From: Gavia stellata
Lineage: Eukaryota > Chordata > Aves > Gaviiformes > Gaviidae
Direction of reading: 5' to 3'
Assembly (NCBI RefSeq): GCF_030936135.1
Contig: NW_026776913.1
Location: 1,736,001 to 1,800,000, forward strand
Length of the DNA: 64,000 nt
Numbering within the stretch: the stretch's first letter is position 1; each line of letters begins with the position of its first letter. The translations under genes were made by a program, and so were the position numbers. Of this stretch, positions 54,941 to 64,000 are shown in pieces. The notes below the pieces were generated by a model, which saw nothing but the letters and a program-made list of their open reading frames with translations, made no database searches and was not told the DNA's origin.

Positions 54941-55900
54941 CACGCCCAGCAATCCTGTCCTTTCATCACAGAAAGCAAAGAGGATGGCGAGACACACACT
55001 ACCCTGAGTAAAACCAGACACCTTCTTTTTCAGCCACCCAGAAATGGGATCTGAGTGAGTGGACACACTCTGGGGCAGAGCCTTCTGTTTCACTGCTCAT
55101 CTGTTGTGCATTTTTGAAAGGTGCGTGCCATGTTTGGGTGCTGCCAGTCATCAGGGAGTCCCCCTAGTTTCCATCACCCTCTAAAGATGATGGAGAGTGT
55201 CATCCCTGTGAGATTGGCTTGCCCTCTCAGCTCCCTGGGATGCCGCCCCGCTTGTCCCATAGACTGGTAAGGGTTGCGTTTGCTCAGGTGACCCCTGACT
55301 TGATCCCCATCCACCACTGGCTGATCTCCTTCAGGGTCCTGCCCTGAGTCACAGAGGCCTGCGAGACTTTGCTGGGGAAGACTGAGGCAAAGAGGATAAG
55401 AGAGAATCTCAGCTCTGTCTACACCTGCTCTTATGAAACTCAGCAGTGGCCACAGAGTACCTTGGTTTTCTTCTTCAACTGTTCCTGAAGTAGTAAACAC
55501 TCATTATGGTGCCCTTTCTAGTTTCCTTTGAGTTGCAGTCTGGGTTATTGCAGAGCTTGGAGGATGCTGTCCTTGAAGACCAGCTGGACTGAGCTGTGCC
55601 ATCAGGTCACAGCTCTGTCTCCCACAGTAACGGCTCCAGTTTGTCCTGTCCGTGGCCCTGGCTGAGGGCATTGCTGCACATCTGGGCTGAAGCACCACAG
55701 CTGTGGCATCAGGCAGGGTCATACTTGCCATAGGGGAACCTGTTATCAAGTGTCCAAGAGCCTGGGTGTGCAAAGGCTTTGCTTCAGAGGAGAGAGATGG
55801 CTTGGACAAAAGAATTCTGGATACCTTTCTATCCCTAGGACTACAAACCCAGAATGAAATGTCTGAATTCAGTCAACTGAAGACGTGTCCCCAGCTTGCA
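54941..55900. other. no gene recognised
   Basis: Unique sequence between CR1 remnants and the duplicated OR region. Weak similarity to 20,760-20,855 begins at about 55,905. Confidence 0.45.
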
Positions 55901-55993
55901 GAAATTAGATCCCTGCCTGTCACCTTCCTGGTGTCCTGTCTAATGATGAAACAAACAAAACGTGATTCTCATGCCTGACTCTTTTCCTGATAG

Positions 55994-57660
55994 GAGAAAT
56001 GTCAGTGCTGGAAAGGAGTGTCTCTCCCCAGCTGCGGGAGGGAACCTCAGTGATTGCTCCAGCCTGTTTCACAGCAGGTTCCCCTGGAGCCCCAGGGACC
56101 CCTGGGGGGAGCCCCGAGGGGCAGAGAAAGTGCCGCCTTGGGCTGCTCCTCTGCTGCTGAGCTGGGCCGGGCTCCTGGGATGGAGGGAGCTCATGGCAAG
56201 CGGGCAGCGCTGAGGAGAGACAGCTCTGCCCAGGAGCAGCTCCTCTGCAGAGCGCAGCAGGGCTGAGGGCACTGCCTGCAGGCACCGAGGGGAGAGGAGT
56301 GAGGCAGAGAGAGGTTAAAGGCAGTCTGGGGTGGGAGGACAGAGGCGAGCTCACTGGAGGAGAAATCTTCACAGCCCTTGACACGGTAAGTCTCTGGGTG
56401 CAGGGCAATGCAGCTGCAGTTCATGGAGGGCTCTCGTAAAGCTGGCATGGTACCCAGGAATGTCACTCCTGTATAGAGGAGCAGGAGGTGCCCCAGAGCA
56501 GGGCTTCCCTGCTGCACCATCAGAGGGACAGGGCATGAGGGCTGCCTTCTGCCAGGGACGGCTGCAGGGTGTGAAGGTGGGTGTGCAGCCAGGGGTGCCC
56601 AGGGCTGTCCTTCCGAGCAGGGTCCCTGCACCCCCGGGGCTGGGTGCTGGGGCAGGGACTCTGCCGCCTGCCAGGGTCAGCACTCAGCCTGCCCGGGGAG
56701 CTCCCCACGGCGCTGTGGGGAGAAGCTGGGGGTGGAAGGAGAGACCAGTGCAATGGCAGGGTGCTTCTGCTGTTGAGAGGGTGCTGTGTGGGTCAGGGCT
56801 GCTCACAGCTCCACATCACTGCAGGATCCTCCCAGGAGACTTTTCAGGAAGCACAGCAAGGCAGGGGCTGCCTGAAAGGGAAGGATCCTGGTCTTTCACT
56901 CTTCTCCTCTGGGTTGTCTGGGTGGGCAATGGCACATAGAAATTAATCTCTCATTTCCGGAGGAGGCACTGAAATTCCAAGTCTGTTCCTCTTAGAGGTG
57001 AATAAAGCGGGGAGTATTGGAAATCACCATGCCGTGGTTACAGACAGCATCAGTGTCACTTTTCCAGCCTCGCCAGGGCTGGTCTGATGTTCCCCTCAGA
57101 GCCTGCACACCCAGAGATGCCCCTGGGCAGTGTCCTGCTGCAGGGAGGGCTCTGCAGGGCAGAGCTGAGCAGGCAGCGGGTGCGATGGGCTCTGTGAGCA
57201 CTGCCAGGGAGGAGACACAGGGGACAGAGAACCAGCTCCTGGTGGGGACAGCTGCAGGCAGCAGAGACAGGGACGGGGTTGGGAGGACACTGCAAACAAG
57301 CACAGGGGGAGGGTGCGCTCAGGCAGCTCTCTTTCTCTGTTTCCCTGCAGATGTCTGCTGGGCACTGTCTGCGGGGCAATGAGCTGACTCTCTCTGTAGA
57401 ACCTCCCATCGGAGGGACCCCCGAGTCTCTGCTTTGCCTGTCCTGCAGGGCTTGCAAGCTGCCCCCCAGAAAGGCGCAGCTCTGCTGTGGGATCCTCGGG
57501 AGTGCGGAGCCTTTCCTTGGAGGTCGGCACTCTCCTCGCAGAGTCAGTAGCTTCTCTCTGGGAGGGGTCGTGTCCTGCCCTCTCCATCACACCTCCACCT
57601 CTGGGCTGGGCTGGAGAAGAGTTTGCAGAGCTGTTCTTTGAAACAGGACTCCTCTGGTCT
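55994..57660 (+). promoter_or_regulatory. upstream block of the fourth OR gene
   Basis: Direct copy of 20,856-22,540 at an offset of 35,112, with only scattered substitutions. It has donor gtaagt at 56,386 and acceptor-plus-ATG at 57,349-57,353. A 126-base piece present at about 22,665-22,795 of the spacer is missing at about 57,777. Confidence 0.45.
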
Positions 57661-58137
57661 CATCAGAGTCCAGGTTTAGGGTTTTTTTAAAAGATTAATT
57701 TGTGTGTGAAGTCGTCTTCAAGGTGGCAAAATGAAAACACAGGGCAGATAGGAAAAGGACTGATGGACACTGCAGCCCTGTGAAAAAACACAGACAAAGT
57801 TATAAGAAAGTCATGCTGAGCCTCTCTTTCACAGCCCACGTCCTTCCCAGCCATGAGTGCAGATATTGAAATTTTCTATGAAAGATGGATTACATCTGAC
57901 ATCCCCTGTGAACATCGGAGATGTCACAAGTCAGCTCCCATGTACCCACTGCAGCAGAGCAAAGCTGACTCCTCAGCAGCAGAAGGGCAGAGCTCCTGCT
58001 CCTCACAGCACAGTCAGCCAGCACAAACTAGAGAAAGGAAATGCATTCCAACTGGGGGGAGTTGCTATGAAAAATGGAGTGGGTTTTCTCAGAGAAATCT
58101 GTCCTAATTTTCTCCTGTCTTTTCCTTGTTTGGACAG
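56386..58137 (+). other. predicted 5' UTR intron of the fourth OR gene
   Basis: Donor gtaagt at 56,386 and acceptor ggacag ending at 58,137, 23 bases before the ATG. Same design as the spacer gene. Confidence 0.45.
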
Positions 58138-58160
58138 AGCCCCAGACCAAGAAACAGCAA

Positions 58161-59093
58161 ATGTCCAACAGCAGCTCCATCACCCAGTTCCTCCTCCTGG
58201 CCTTCACAGACACACGGGAGCTGCAGGTCTTGCACTTCTGCCTCTTCCTGGGCATCTACCTGGCTGCACTCCTGGGCAATGGCCTCATCATCACCGCCAT
58301 AGCCTGCGACCACCACCTCCACAGCCCCATGTACTTCTTCCTCCTCAACCTCTCCCTCCTCGACCTGGGCTCCATCTCCACCACTGTCCCCAAAGCCATG
58401 GCCAGTTCCCTCTGGGACACCAGGGCCATCTCCTTTGCAGGATGTGCTGCTCAGCTCTTTCTTTTTGTCTTTTTCATTTCAGCAGAGTTTTATCTTCTCA
58501 CCGTCATGTCCTACGACCGCTACATTGCCATCTGCAAACCCCTGCACTACGGGACCCTCCTGGGCAGCAGAGCTTGTGTCCACATGGCAGCAGCTGCCTG
58601 GGGCAGTGGGTTGCTCAATGCTGTGCTGCACACGGCCAATACATTTTCACTACCACTCTGCCAAGGCAATGCCTTGGACCAGTTCTTCTGTGAAATTCCA
58701 CAGATCACCAAGCTCTCCTGCTCAGACTCGTACCTCAGGGAAGTTGGATTTCTTGTGGTTAGTTTCTGTTTAGTCTTCGGGTGTTTTGTTTTCATTGTGC
58801 TGTCCTATGTGCAGATCTTGAGGTCTGTGCTGAGGATCCCCTCTGAGCAGGGACGGCACAAAGCCTTTTCCACGTGCCTCCCTCACCTGGCCGTGGTCTC
58901 CCTGTTTATCAGCACTGGAGTGTTTGCCCACCTGAAGCCCCCCTCCATCTCTTCCCCATCCCTGGACCTGGTGGTGGCAGTTCTGTACTCGGTGGTGCCT
59001 CCAGCAGTGAACCCCCTCATCTACAGCATGAGGAACCAGGAGCTCAAGGATGCCATGAAGAAATGGTTTTCACGGACACTTTTCAACAGCTGA
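58161..59093 (+). CDS. olfactory receptor, OR14-like (third-copy, mosaic)
   Basis: A 310-residue odorant receptor starting at ATG 58,161. The 5' flank and first third (TAIACDHH, LSLLDLGS, VPKAMA) agree with the spacer gene, while the last 100 bases and the whole 3' flank agree with the left-arm gene (KDAMKKWFSRTLFNS). This suggests exchange within the gene. Motifs: N3-S-S, PMYFFL, MSYDRYIAIC, KAFSTC, NPLIYSMRN, C95 and C177. TM5 (GFLVVSFCLVFG) is unique among the four. No lesion; probably functional. A frame overlapping it from 57,857 in another phase is a shadow. Confidence 0.95.
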   Translation: MSNSSSITQFLLLAFTDTRELQVLHFCLFLGIYLAALLGNGLIITAIACDHHLHSPMYFFLLNLSLLDLGSISTTVPKAMASSLWDTRAISFAGCAAQLFLFVFFISAEFYLLTVMSYDRYIAICKPLHYGTLLGSRACVHMAAAAWGSGLLNAVLHTANTFSLPLCQGNALDQFFCEIPQITKLSCSDSYLREVGFLVVSFCLVFGCFVFIVLSYVQILRSVLRIPSEQGRHKAFSTCLPHLAVVSLFISTGVFAHLKPPSISSPSLDLVVAVLYSVVPPAVNPLIYSMRNQELKDAMKKWFSRTLFNS

Positions 59094-59328
59094 GACCTGC
59101 CATCTCTCTTCACACATGATTCCCAGTGCATCCTGTAACGTGTTAGAGCTTTGTTTATTCACTCTGTTGCTGGTTTTGTTGTTGTTATTTCTCCCTATCA
59201 TTTTCCTGCATGACTCTTTGGATTTGTCCCGCTACACCTGAGGCAGGAATGTGCTCTCTCTCATCTGGACACCTCAGAGAAATTTGTGTAACACTGGCTC
59301 ATATCTGACTCTCTCACACTAGCTCTGT

Positions 59329-59334
59329 AATAAA
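59329..59334 (+). other. polyadenylation signal of the fourth OR gene
   Basis: AATAAA 236 bases after the stop, the same spacing as in the left-arm gene. Confidence 0.6.
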
Positions 59335-60496
59335 ATGGGATCTCCCCTGCACGCTGCCTGCACGGTTGGCTCTTCTTCCAAAGCTGGTGTTAAGAAGAAC
59401 AAAAGCCCAAAAGGGCTCATTGATCCACGGATTTGGGAGCAAAAACCTCCTTGTCACATCATGCCCTTTTAGAGACCAAGGGATGGATTTTGAACTGATC
59501 TCTGTGTGTGTCTAGTGACAGTGGGGATGGTGAGTGTCACTGAGGGACATACCCAGGGCAAAGCCATCAGGGTGAGCATCTCCTGCCTCGAGCAGGAGGG
59601 ACGGACAAGACAATGGTCAAGTCTCTTCCAACCTGAGTTATTCTGTCATGCAGTGAGTCTTTTCCATGAAGATAGGATAGGCAGAGGAAGGAGAAAAGAG
59701 AGAGAGGCAGAAGTAGAGAGATGAAATGTGCCAATATAAAGACAGTAGTTCTTCTGAGCAATGCTTCTCCAATTGAACAAAAGATAAGAGAATTTATTTT
59801 GCTAAGGGGCTGCATAAAACAATTAACAGAGAGCAAGGGCGTGTAATCAGCTTGCCAGTACATGCTGTTGCTGCTGTTAATAAAAAACTATGAAAAAAAA
59901 TCATGAAATTTCATGAAAAGCCAGCCATGCTGGAAAGGAAGACTTTTCCAGCTATTACATTGAGGTCTTTTCTGCAGAGCTGTCAAGTTTCTCCTAAAAA
60001 TCTACATGCAGGGCTGGATTCAGTTACCCACAAAGAGATGGTCGCTGCCCTTTGGAGCTGAAGCACCCACGTGGGAAATGCGTCCCAGGACGTCTGGGAG
60101 CCCTTCTGGAGCCTGAGCTGGCAGGCAGGCAGAGTACCTCGGGGTGGTGGAAGGCATCACCTGCCTTCAACACTGCTGGGCAGACTGCGACGAGGCCTCT
60201 CCAGCACAGCAGCACGTTGTGTCCCCTTGGGTGCTGGCTGTGAGGTCAGGTCTGAGCAGCCAGCAGTGGGGAGACAGATACTCTGAGGTCTCAAAAGCCA
60301 TTGCAATGCTGCCCCCAACAAGATGACAGATTTGGGGAGGTCAGGGGGAGCTGGGACAAGATTTGGAGGAGGGCAGAGAGGTTTGGCCAACAAAGATGAA
60401 AGGTTTTGAAGAGGAAAGATGCGTTTGGGTAATCCTGATGCCACTGTGATACTGACTGAGAAAACATTCACGTGAGGCCTTTACCCTCTTTCTAAG

Positions 60497-60767
60497 CAGT
60501 AACCTCAAGCCCTAACCCTACCCTGATATGGCACCCTTCACCCTGACAGGAACCCACTGCTCTAATCCCTAACCTCAAACCTTACCTCTAAACCAAAGCC
60601 CCAAACCGGAAACACCTCCTCCTACCCTGTTTCTCACTCCAATTCCCAGCCTTTATCCCTGCCATTAAATGCTAGCCTTGACCCTCACCCTCCCCACAGC
60701 CCCACACAAACCCTAATCCACAAAGCGAGCCCCTCCCCTGGCACTAACTGGACACCCTCAGCAGAAC
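60497..60767 (+). repeat. degenerate telomere-like C/A-rich tract, third copy
   Basis: Copy of 10,470-10,740, starting caagccctaaccctaccctg, with a few substitutions (for example aacccactg for aatccactg). Confidence 0.45.
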
Positions 60768-60872
60768 ACCAAACCCTCCCCAAAGCCCAACAGGGCCAAG
60801 GTCTTTGTCCTCTTGGCTATGGCAGGTGCCTCTGCTACCGACGCCTACCAGGAGAAACCCGGAGGCTCTGGA

Positions 60873-61823
60873 CTTTGGTTCTTCCTCGCCCCTTCTGGGG
60901 AGGTTGGGAAGTGTTGCGCTGTTTTTCTGCACTTGGCATTGCTCATCCTCACATCCCCCTGTCCCCAGGAAGAGCCCTGAGCCACACGTGAGGGACCAGC
61001 TCTGCCTGCCCAGGGCCTGGGGCTCAGGGTTTGGCCTTTCTGCTTCATCTAACAATCCAAGGGCTTTCTCAGCATTACAGCCACCTGCACAGTGCCTTTG
61101 CCTCCCTGCAATCACAGCCTCCAGTTATCGGCTCTAACGAGTCCCTGGGGAGGCTCTGTCACTAATGGCCCTCATTTTATATATATATATATATTAATGC
61201 TTCAAGGTTCTTTAGCTTTTGCTTCTGCCTTTGACTTCTTGAGAGGTTTGATCCCTCTCATCATCAGAGATTCATGGACTACAGGCCCAAATACACCGTG
61301 GGGCTCATTAAAGTACAGAAAGCCCTAACGAGCTATTTCCCTGTGTGTCACTTTCTTCAAGTCTTCAAGACTTGTAGAGCTAATTGGAATCATTTCATAG
61401 TCTAGTTAAGGAAGATTTCAAAGTGCCCCTAATAAAAAAATATATATTTTTAAATGTTACATTTTATTCCTTTCATTTTAAAGAAGAGGTGACAGCAGCA
61501 TTCTCCAGTGGATATTGACCCAGAGTGTCGGGGAGGAAAAGCAGTCCCTTGAGGCCTGACACTGCACGGACACCCTTGCTCCTCACCTCCCCAGCCCCAC
61601 CATTTCTGTCCTTGGCCACCTGGGACTTGCCTCACTTTGCCTTCCGTCAGACTTCTCGGGACTCAGGGAGCTGAATGTTACAGCGCCATTGCACCACCTC
61701 CCACCTGCTTTCCTTAGAGAACTGCCTGCACACCGGCACAGAGGGAATGTTCCTCTTTGCAAGCAAAGAGAAGGAAAGCAAGGAAAAGTTTCATAAACAT
61801 TAAAACGCACTCCTCAGCCACAC
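60873..61823 (+). repeat. recurrent repeat R, copy 2, third copy
   Basis: Direct copy of 10,846-11,800; the (TA)n run inside it is about three bases shorter (61,179-61,194). Confidence 0.65.
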
Positions 61824-62364
61824 GTAAAGTACAAGCTAGGTCTCATGAGGCTGACTTTCTACAAGGGATAATCTCATGAGAAATGCTTTAGATAGGGAGA
61901 TACAAAAAAGTAAATATCAACGTAATTAAAGAGTTGGCTCTTAAAGAGAGACAATAAGACTACTGAAGGACAGGCCGGCTTTTAGTCCCTGAAGCTCAAA
62001 GCAGCAGCGTAGGTGAGAGGTACCAGAATGAACAAAGAGAAAGGGAAGGAGAAAACTGGAGAATAACGGAAAGGGCCTTTGCCCAGGCAGTCTGCATCTG
62101 AAACGACGATTTTAGAAATGGTCTTTGTATCAGGGCAGGGGAAAGTCAATGAAAGATCAGAGAAATGAAATACAGCGTAGGACAGGCAGAAGAGTGGTAC
62201 TGTTGTTACAGGGGAAGGTCAGCATTTCCTTGGAATATGCCTTTTGAAAGGTCATGGGATTGGTAGAGGTCTCTTGTGAGTGAGGACAAAGCAATGGTGC
62301 ACCCCTCTTGGAAGGAGGCCAAAAGTGCACCCCAGGGAACCCCAGGCTGTACAAGCTCACTTCA

Positions 62365-62927
62365 CAGAACCACAGAATCACAGAATCACTAAGGTTGGAA
62401 AAGACCTGTAAGATCATCAAGTCCAACCATCAACCTACAAACACCACCATGCCCATTAAACCATGTCTCACAATGCCTCGTCCACACGTTCCTTGAAAAC
62501 ATCCAAGGATGGTGACTCCAGCACTTCCCTGGGCAGCTTATTCCATTGTCTTACCACTCTCTCAGTAAAGAAATTTTTTCTAATATGGAGTCTAAACCTC
62601 CCCTGGTGCAACTTGAGGCCATTTCCTCTTGTCCTGTCACTAGTCACGTGGGAGAAGAGGCCAACACCCACCTCTCTGAAACCCCCTTTCAGGTAATTGT
62701 GGAGAGCCATGAGGTCTCCCCTCAGCCTCCTCTTCTGCAGACTGAACAACCCCAGTTCCCTCAGCCGCTCCTCATAAGACTTATGCTCCAGACACCTCAC
62801 GAGCTTTCTCGCCCTTCTCTGGACACACTCCAGCACCTCAATGTCCTTCTTGTATTGAGGGGCCCAAAACTGAACACAGTATTCAAGGTACGGCCTCACC
62901 AGCGCCGAGTACAGGTGTACTCGTTTG
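62365..62927 (-). mobile_element. CR1 LINE 3' fragment (copy of 12,343-12,905)
   Basis: Same terminal units and same open minus-strand frame; differences include [11 protein letters not shown] for [11 protein letters not shown]. Confidence 0.93.
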
Positions 62928-63001
62928 GTGAGGAGTGTGCCATCAGTTAGAGGCCTCTTGGGTGACATTTCTGGGACCTTGAAAGAGAAGAATTTGTCCA
63001 A

Positions 63002-64000
63002 AAGCAGTCAGCATGGACTCACCAAGGGTGAATCATGCCTCACCGACTTGATTGCCTTCATGATGATGTAGCTGCATTTGTGCATGAGGGGAGAACAGTA
63101 GATGTTGTTTACCTCACCTTAAGCAAGACTTGTGGCATGGTCTCCCTCAATATTCTTCTACCCAAGTTAGGTTCTTACAGTCTGGATGGGTTGACAAACA
63201 GATGGGTGAAGCACCAGTTGGATGATCAGGCTGAGAGAGCAGTGGTGACGGGGTCATAGTCTACCTGGAGGCTAATGGGACATACTGGGGCATTGTGGGG
63301 CAGCACAGGGGACTCTGCTGAACCTGGGCAGTTTAATACGTGTAGCTATGACTTGGAGGAGGCAACTCTCACCTTGTTTGTCGATGACCCTAAATTGGGA
63401 GGACCATTGCTGTGCCCTAGGGATGCCATAGAGGGGAAACTGGAGAGGTGGGAGGACCGTCCTGTCAGAACCTTCATGGGATAGAAGGTGGCCAAATGGC
63501 AGGTCCTGTGCCTGGGACAGACTAACGCCCTGCAGTGGTAGGGGCTGAGGACTGCCTGGCTGGGGATCAGCTCTGCGTAAATGGCCCTGGTGGTGCTGGA
63601 GGACAGAAAGCAAATTAGAACATCTGTACACTACCATGTAAATTTCTGGGCCTCATGTGGGGCAGGGGAGGAGGGAGTGAGCGGCTGTGTGGCTGCTGGG
63701 CTATTGGCCAGAAATAACCCATTACAGCAAGGAACATGTTGATAGCTGGGAGCGAGTTCAGAGGAAGACCGCCAAGATGCTCAGGGGCTTGAGGACTTAC
63801 ATTGGAGGAGGAACTGAGGGACAAGTCCTTGTTCAGCCTGGAGAAGGGAAGGCCTCAGGAATATCAGCCTGCCAGTCACTGTGGGGATGTTTTCAGGGAG
63901 ATGGAACCAGTCTTGTCATCGTGACCTTTGGCAGGAGGATAATCAACAATAGTCAAGTGTTGAAATAAGAACTAGTCAGGCTGGAGATAAGGAAAAACAT
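63002..64000 (+). mobile_element. CR1 LINE fragment (copy of 12,980-14,110), cut by window end
   Basis: Continues with the left arm's order to the last base. Small differences include loss of a few bases near 63,320. Confidence 0.85.

Larger units (their letters stand above)
58870..64000 (+). repeat. direct duplication of the left arm (third copy), truncated by window end
   Basis: Matches 8,843 to about 13,980 at offset 50,027 (OR end, 3' UTR, C/A-rich segment), 50,022 at the CR1 and about 50,030 near the end. By eye fewer than about 1 base in 100 differs in 9,070-10,470, clearly closer than left arm to right arm. Small indels include the shorter (TA)n run. Confidence 0.92.

Noticed and set aside
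57857-58693. 278-codon frame over the fourth OR gene in another phase (similar frames at 8,103, 23,144 and 40,331 reversed)
   Set aside because: Shadow of the OR exon: His/Pro-rich translation caused by the codon bias of the real frame.
1-64000. tRNA, rRNA, CRISPR array, bacterial operon signals
   Set aside because: None seen; the DNA is vertebrate in repeat content and gene structure.

Overview
The window is nuclear DNA of a bird. The evidence is many chicken-repeat-1 (CR1) LINE fragments with typical 3' ends, an ERV-L-type endogenous retrovirus with an avian-style LTR, and four intact single-coding-exon olfactory receptor (OR) genes of the avian-expanded OR14-like (gamma-c) type. No species can be named from the sequence alone. 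There are no bacterial features; the protein-coding content is four OR genes, two decayed OR loci (one in two copies) and one provirus.

The main structure is a large imperfect inverted repeat. The left arm (about 3,392-19,938) is repeated in reverse complement as the right arm (about 30,141-45,713), around a 10.2 kb spacer. Each arm holds one intact OR gene (8,134-9,066 on +; 39,544-40,476 on -), one decayed OR gene, and the same ordered series of CR1 fragments, an ERV-L LTR fragment and copies of a recurrent repeat I do not recognise. The spacer holds a third OR gene (23,175-24,164, +) with a longer C-terminal tail, followed by degraded CR1 sequence.

Outside the right arm, 46,858-53,556 is an ERV-L-like provirus: two LTRs, a lysine-tRNA primer site, an open gag, a pol that is open through protease and reverse transcriptase and then broken, and no env. 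It is followed by CR1 sequence. From about 55,994 a composite duplication begins. Its 5' part copies the spacer OR region (offset near 35.1 kb) and its 3' part copies the left arm (offset 50,027, nearly identical). The switch lies in or near the fourth OR gene (58,161-59,093), which looks like a mosaic. This copy runs off the window end.

The four OR genes share one plan: a GC-rich upstream block with a conserved gtaagt donor, an intron of 1.0-1.9 kb, a pyrimidine-tract acceptor 23-25 bases before the ATG, one coding exon and a nearby AATAAA. The cluster therefore looks like an amplicon spread by inverted and direct segmental duplication, with coding differences concentrated in membrane segments 3 and 5. 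Homology statements come from reading by eye; identity values are estimates.
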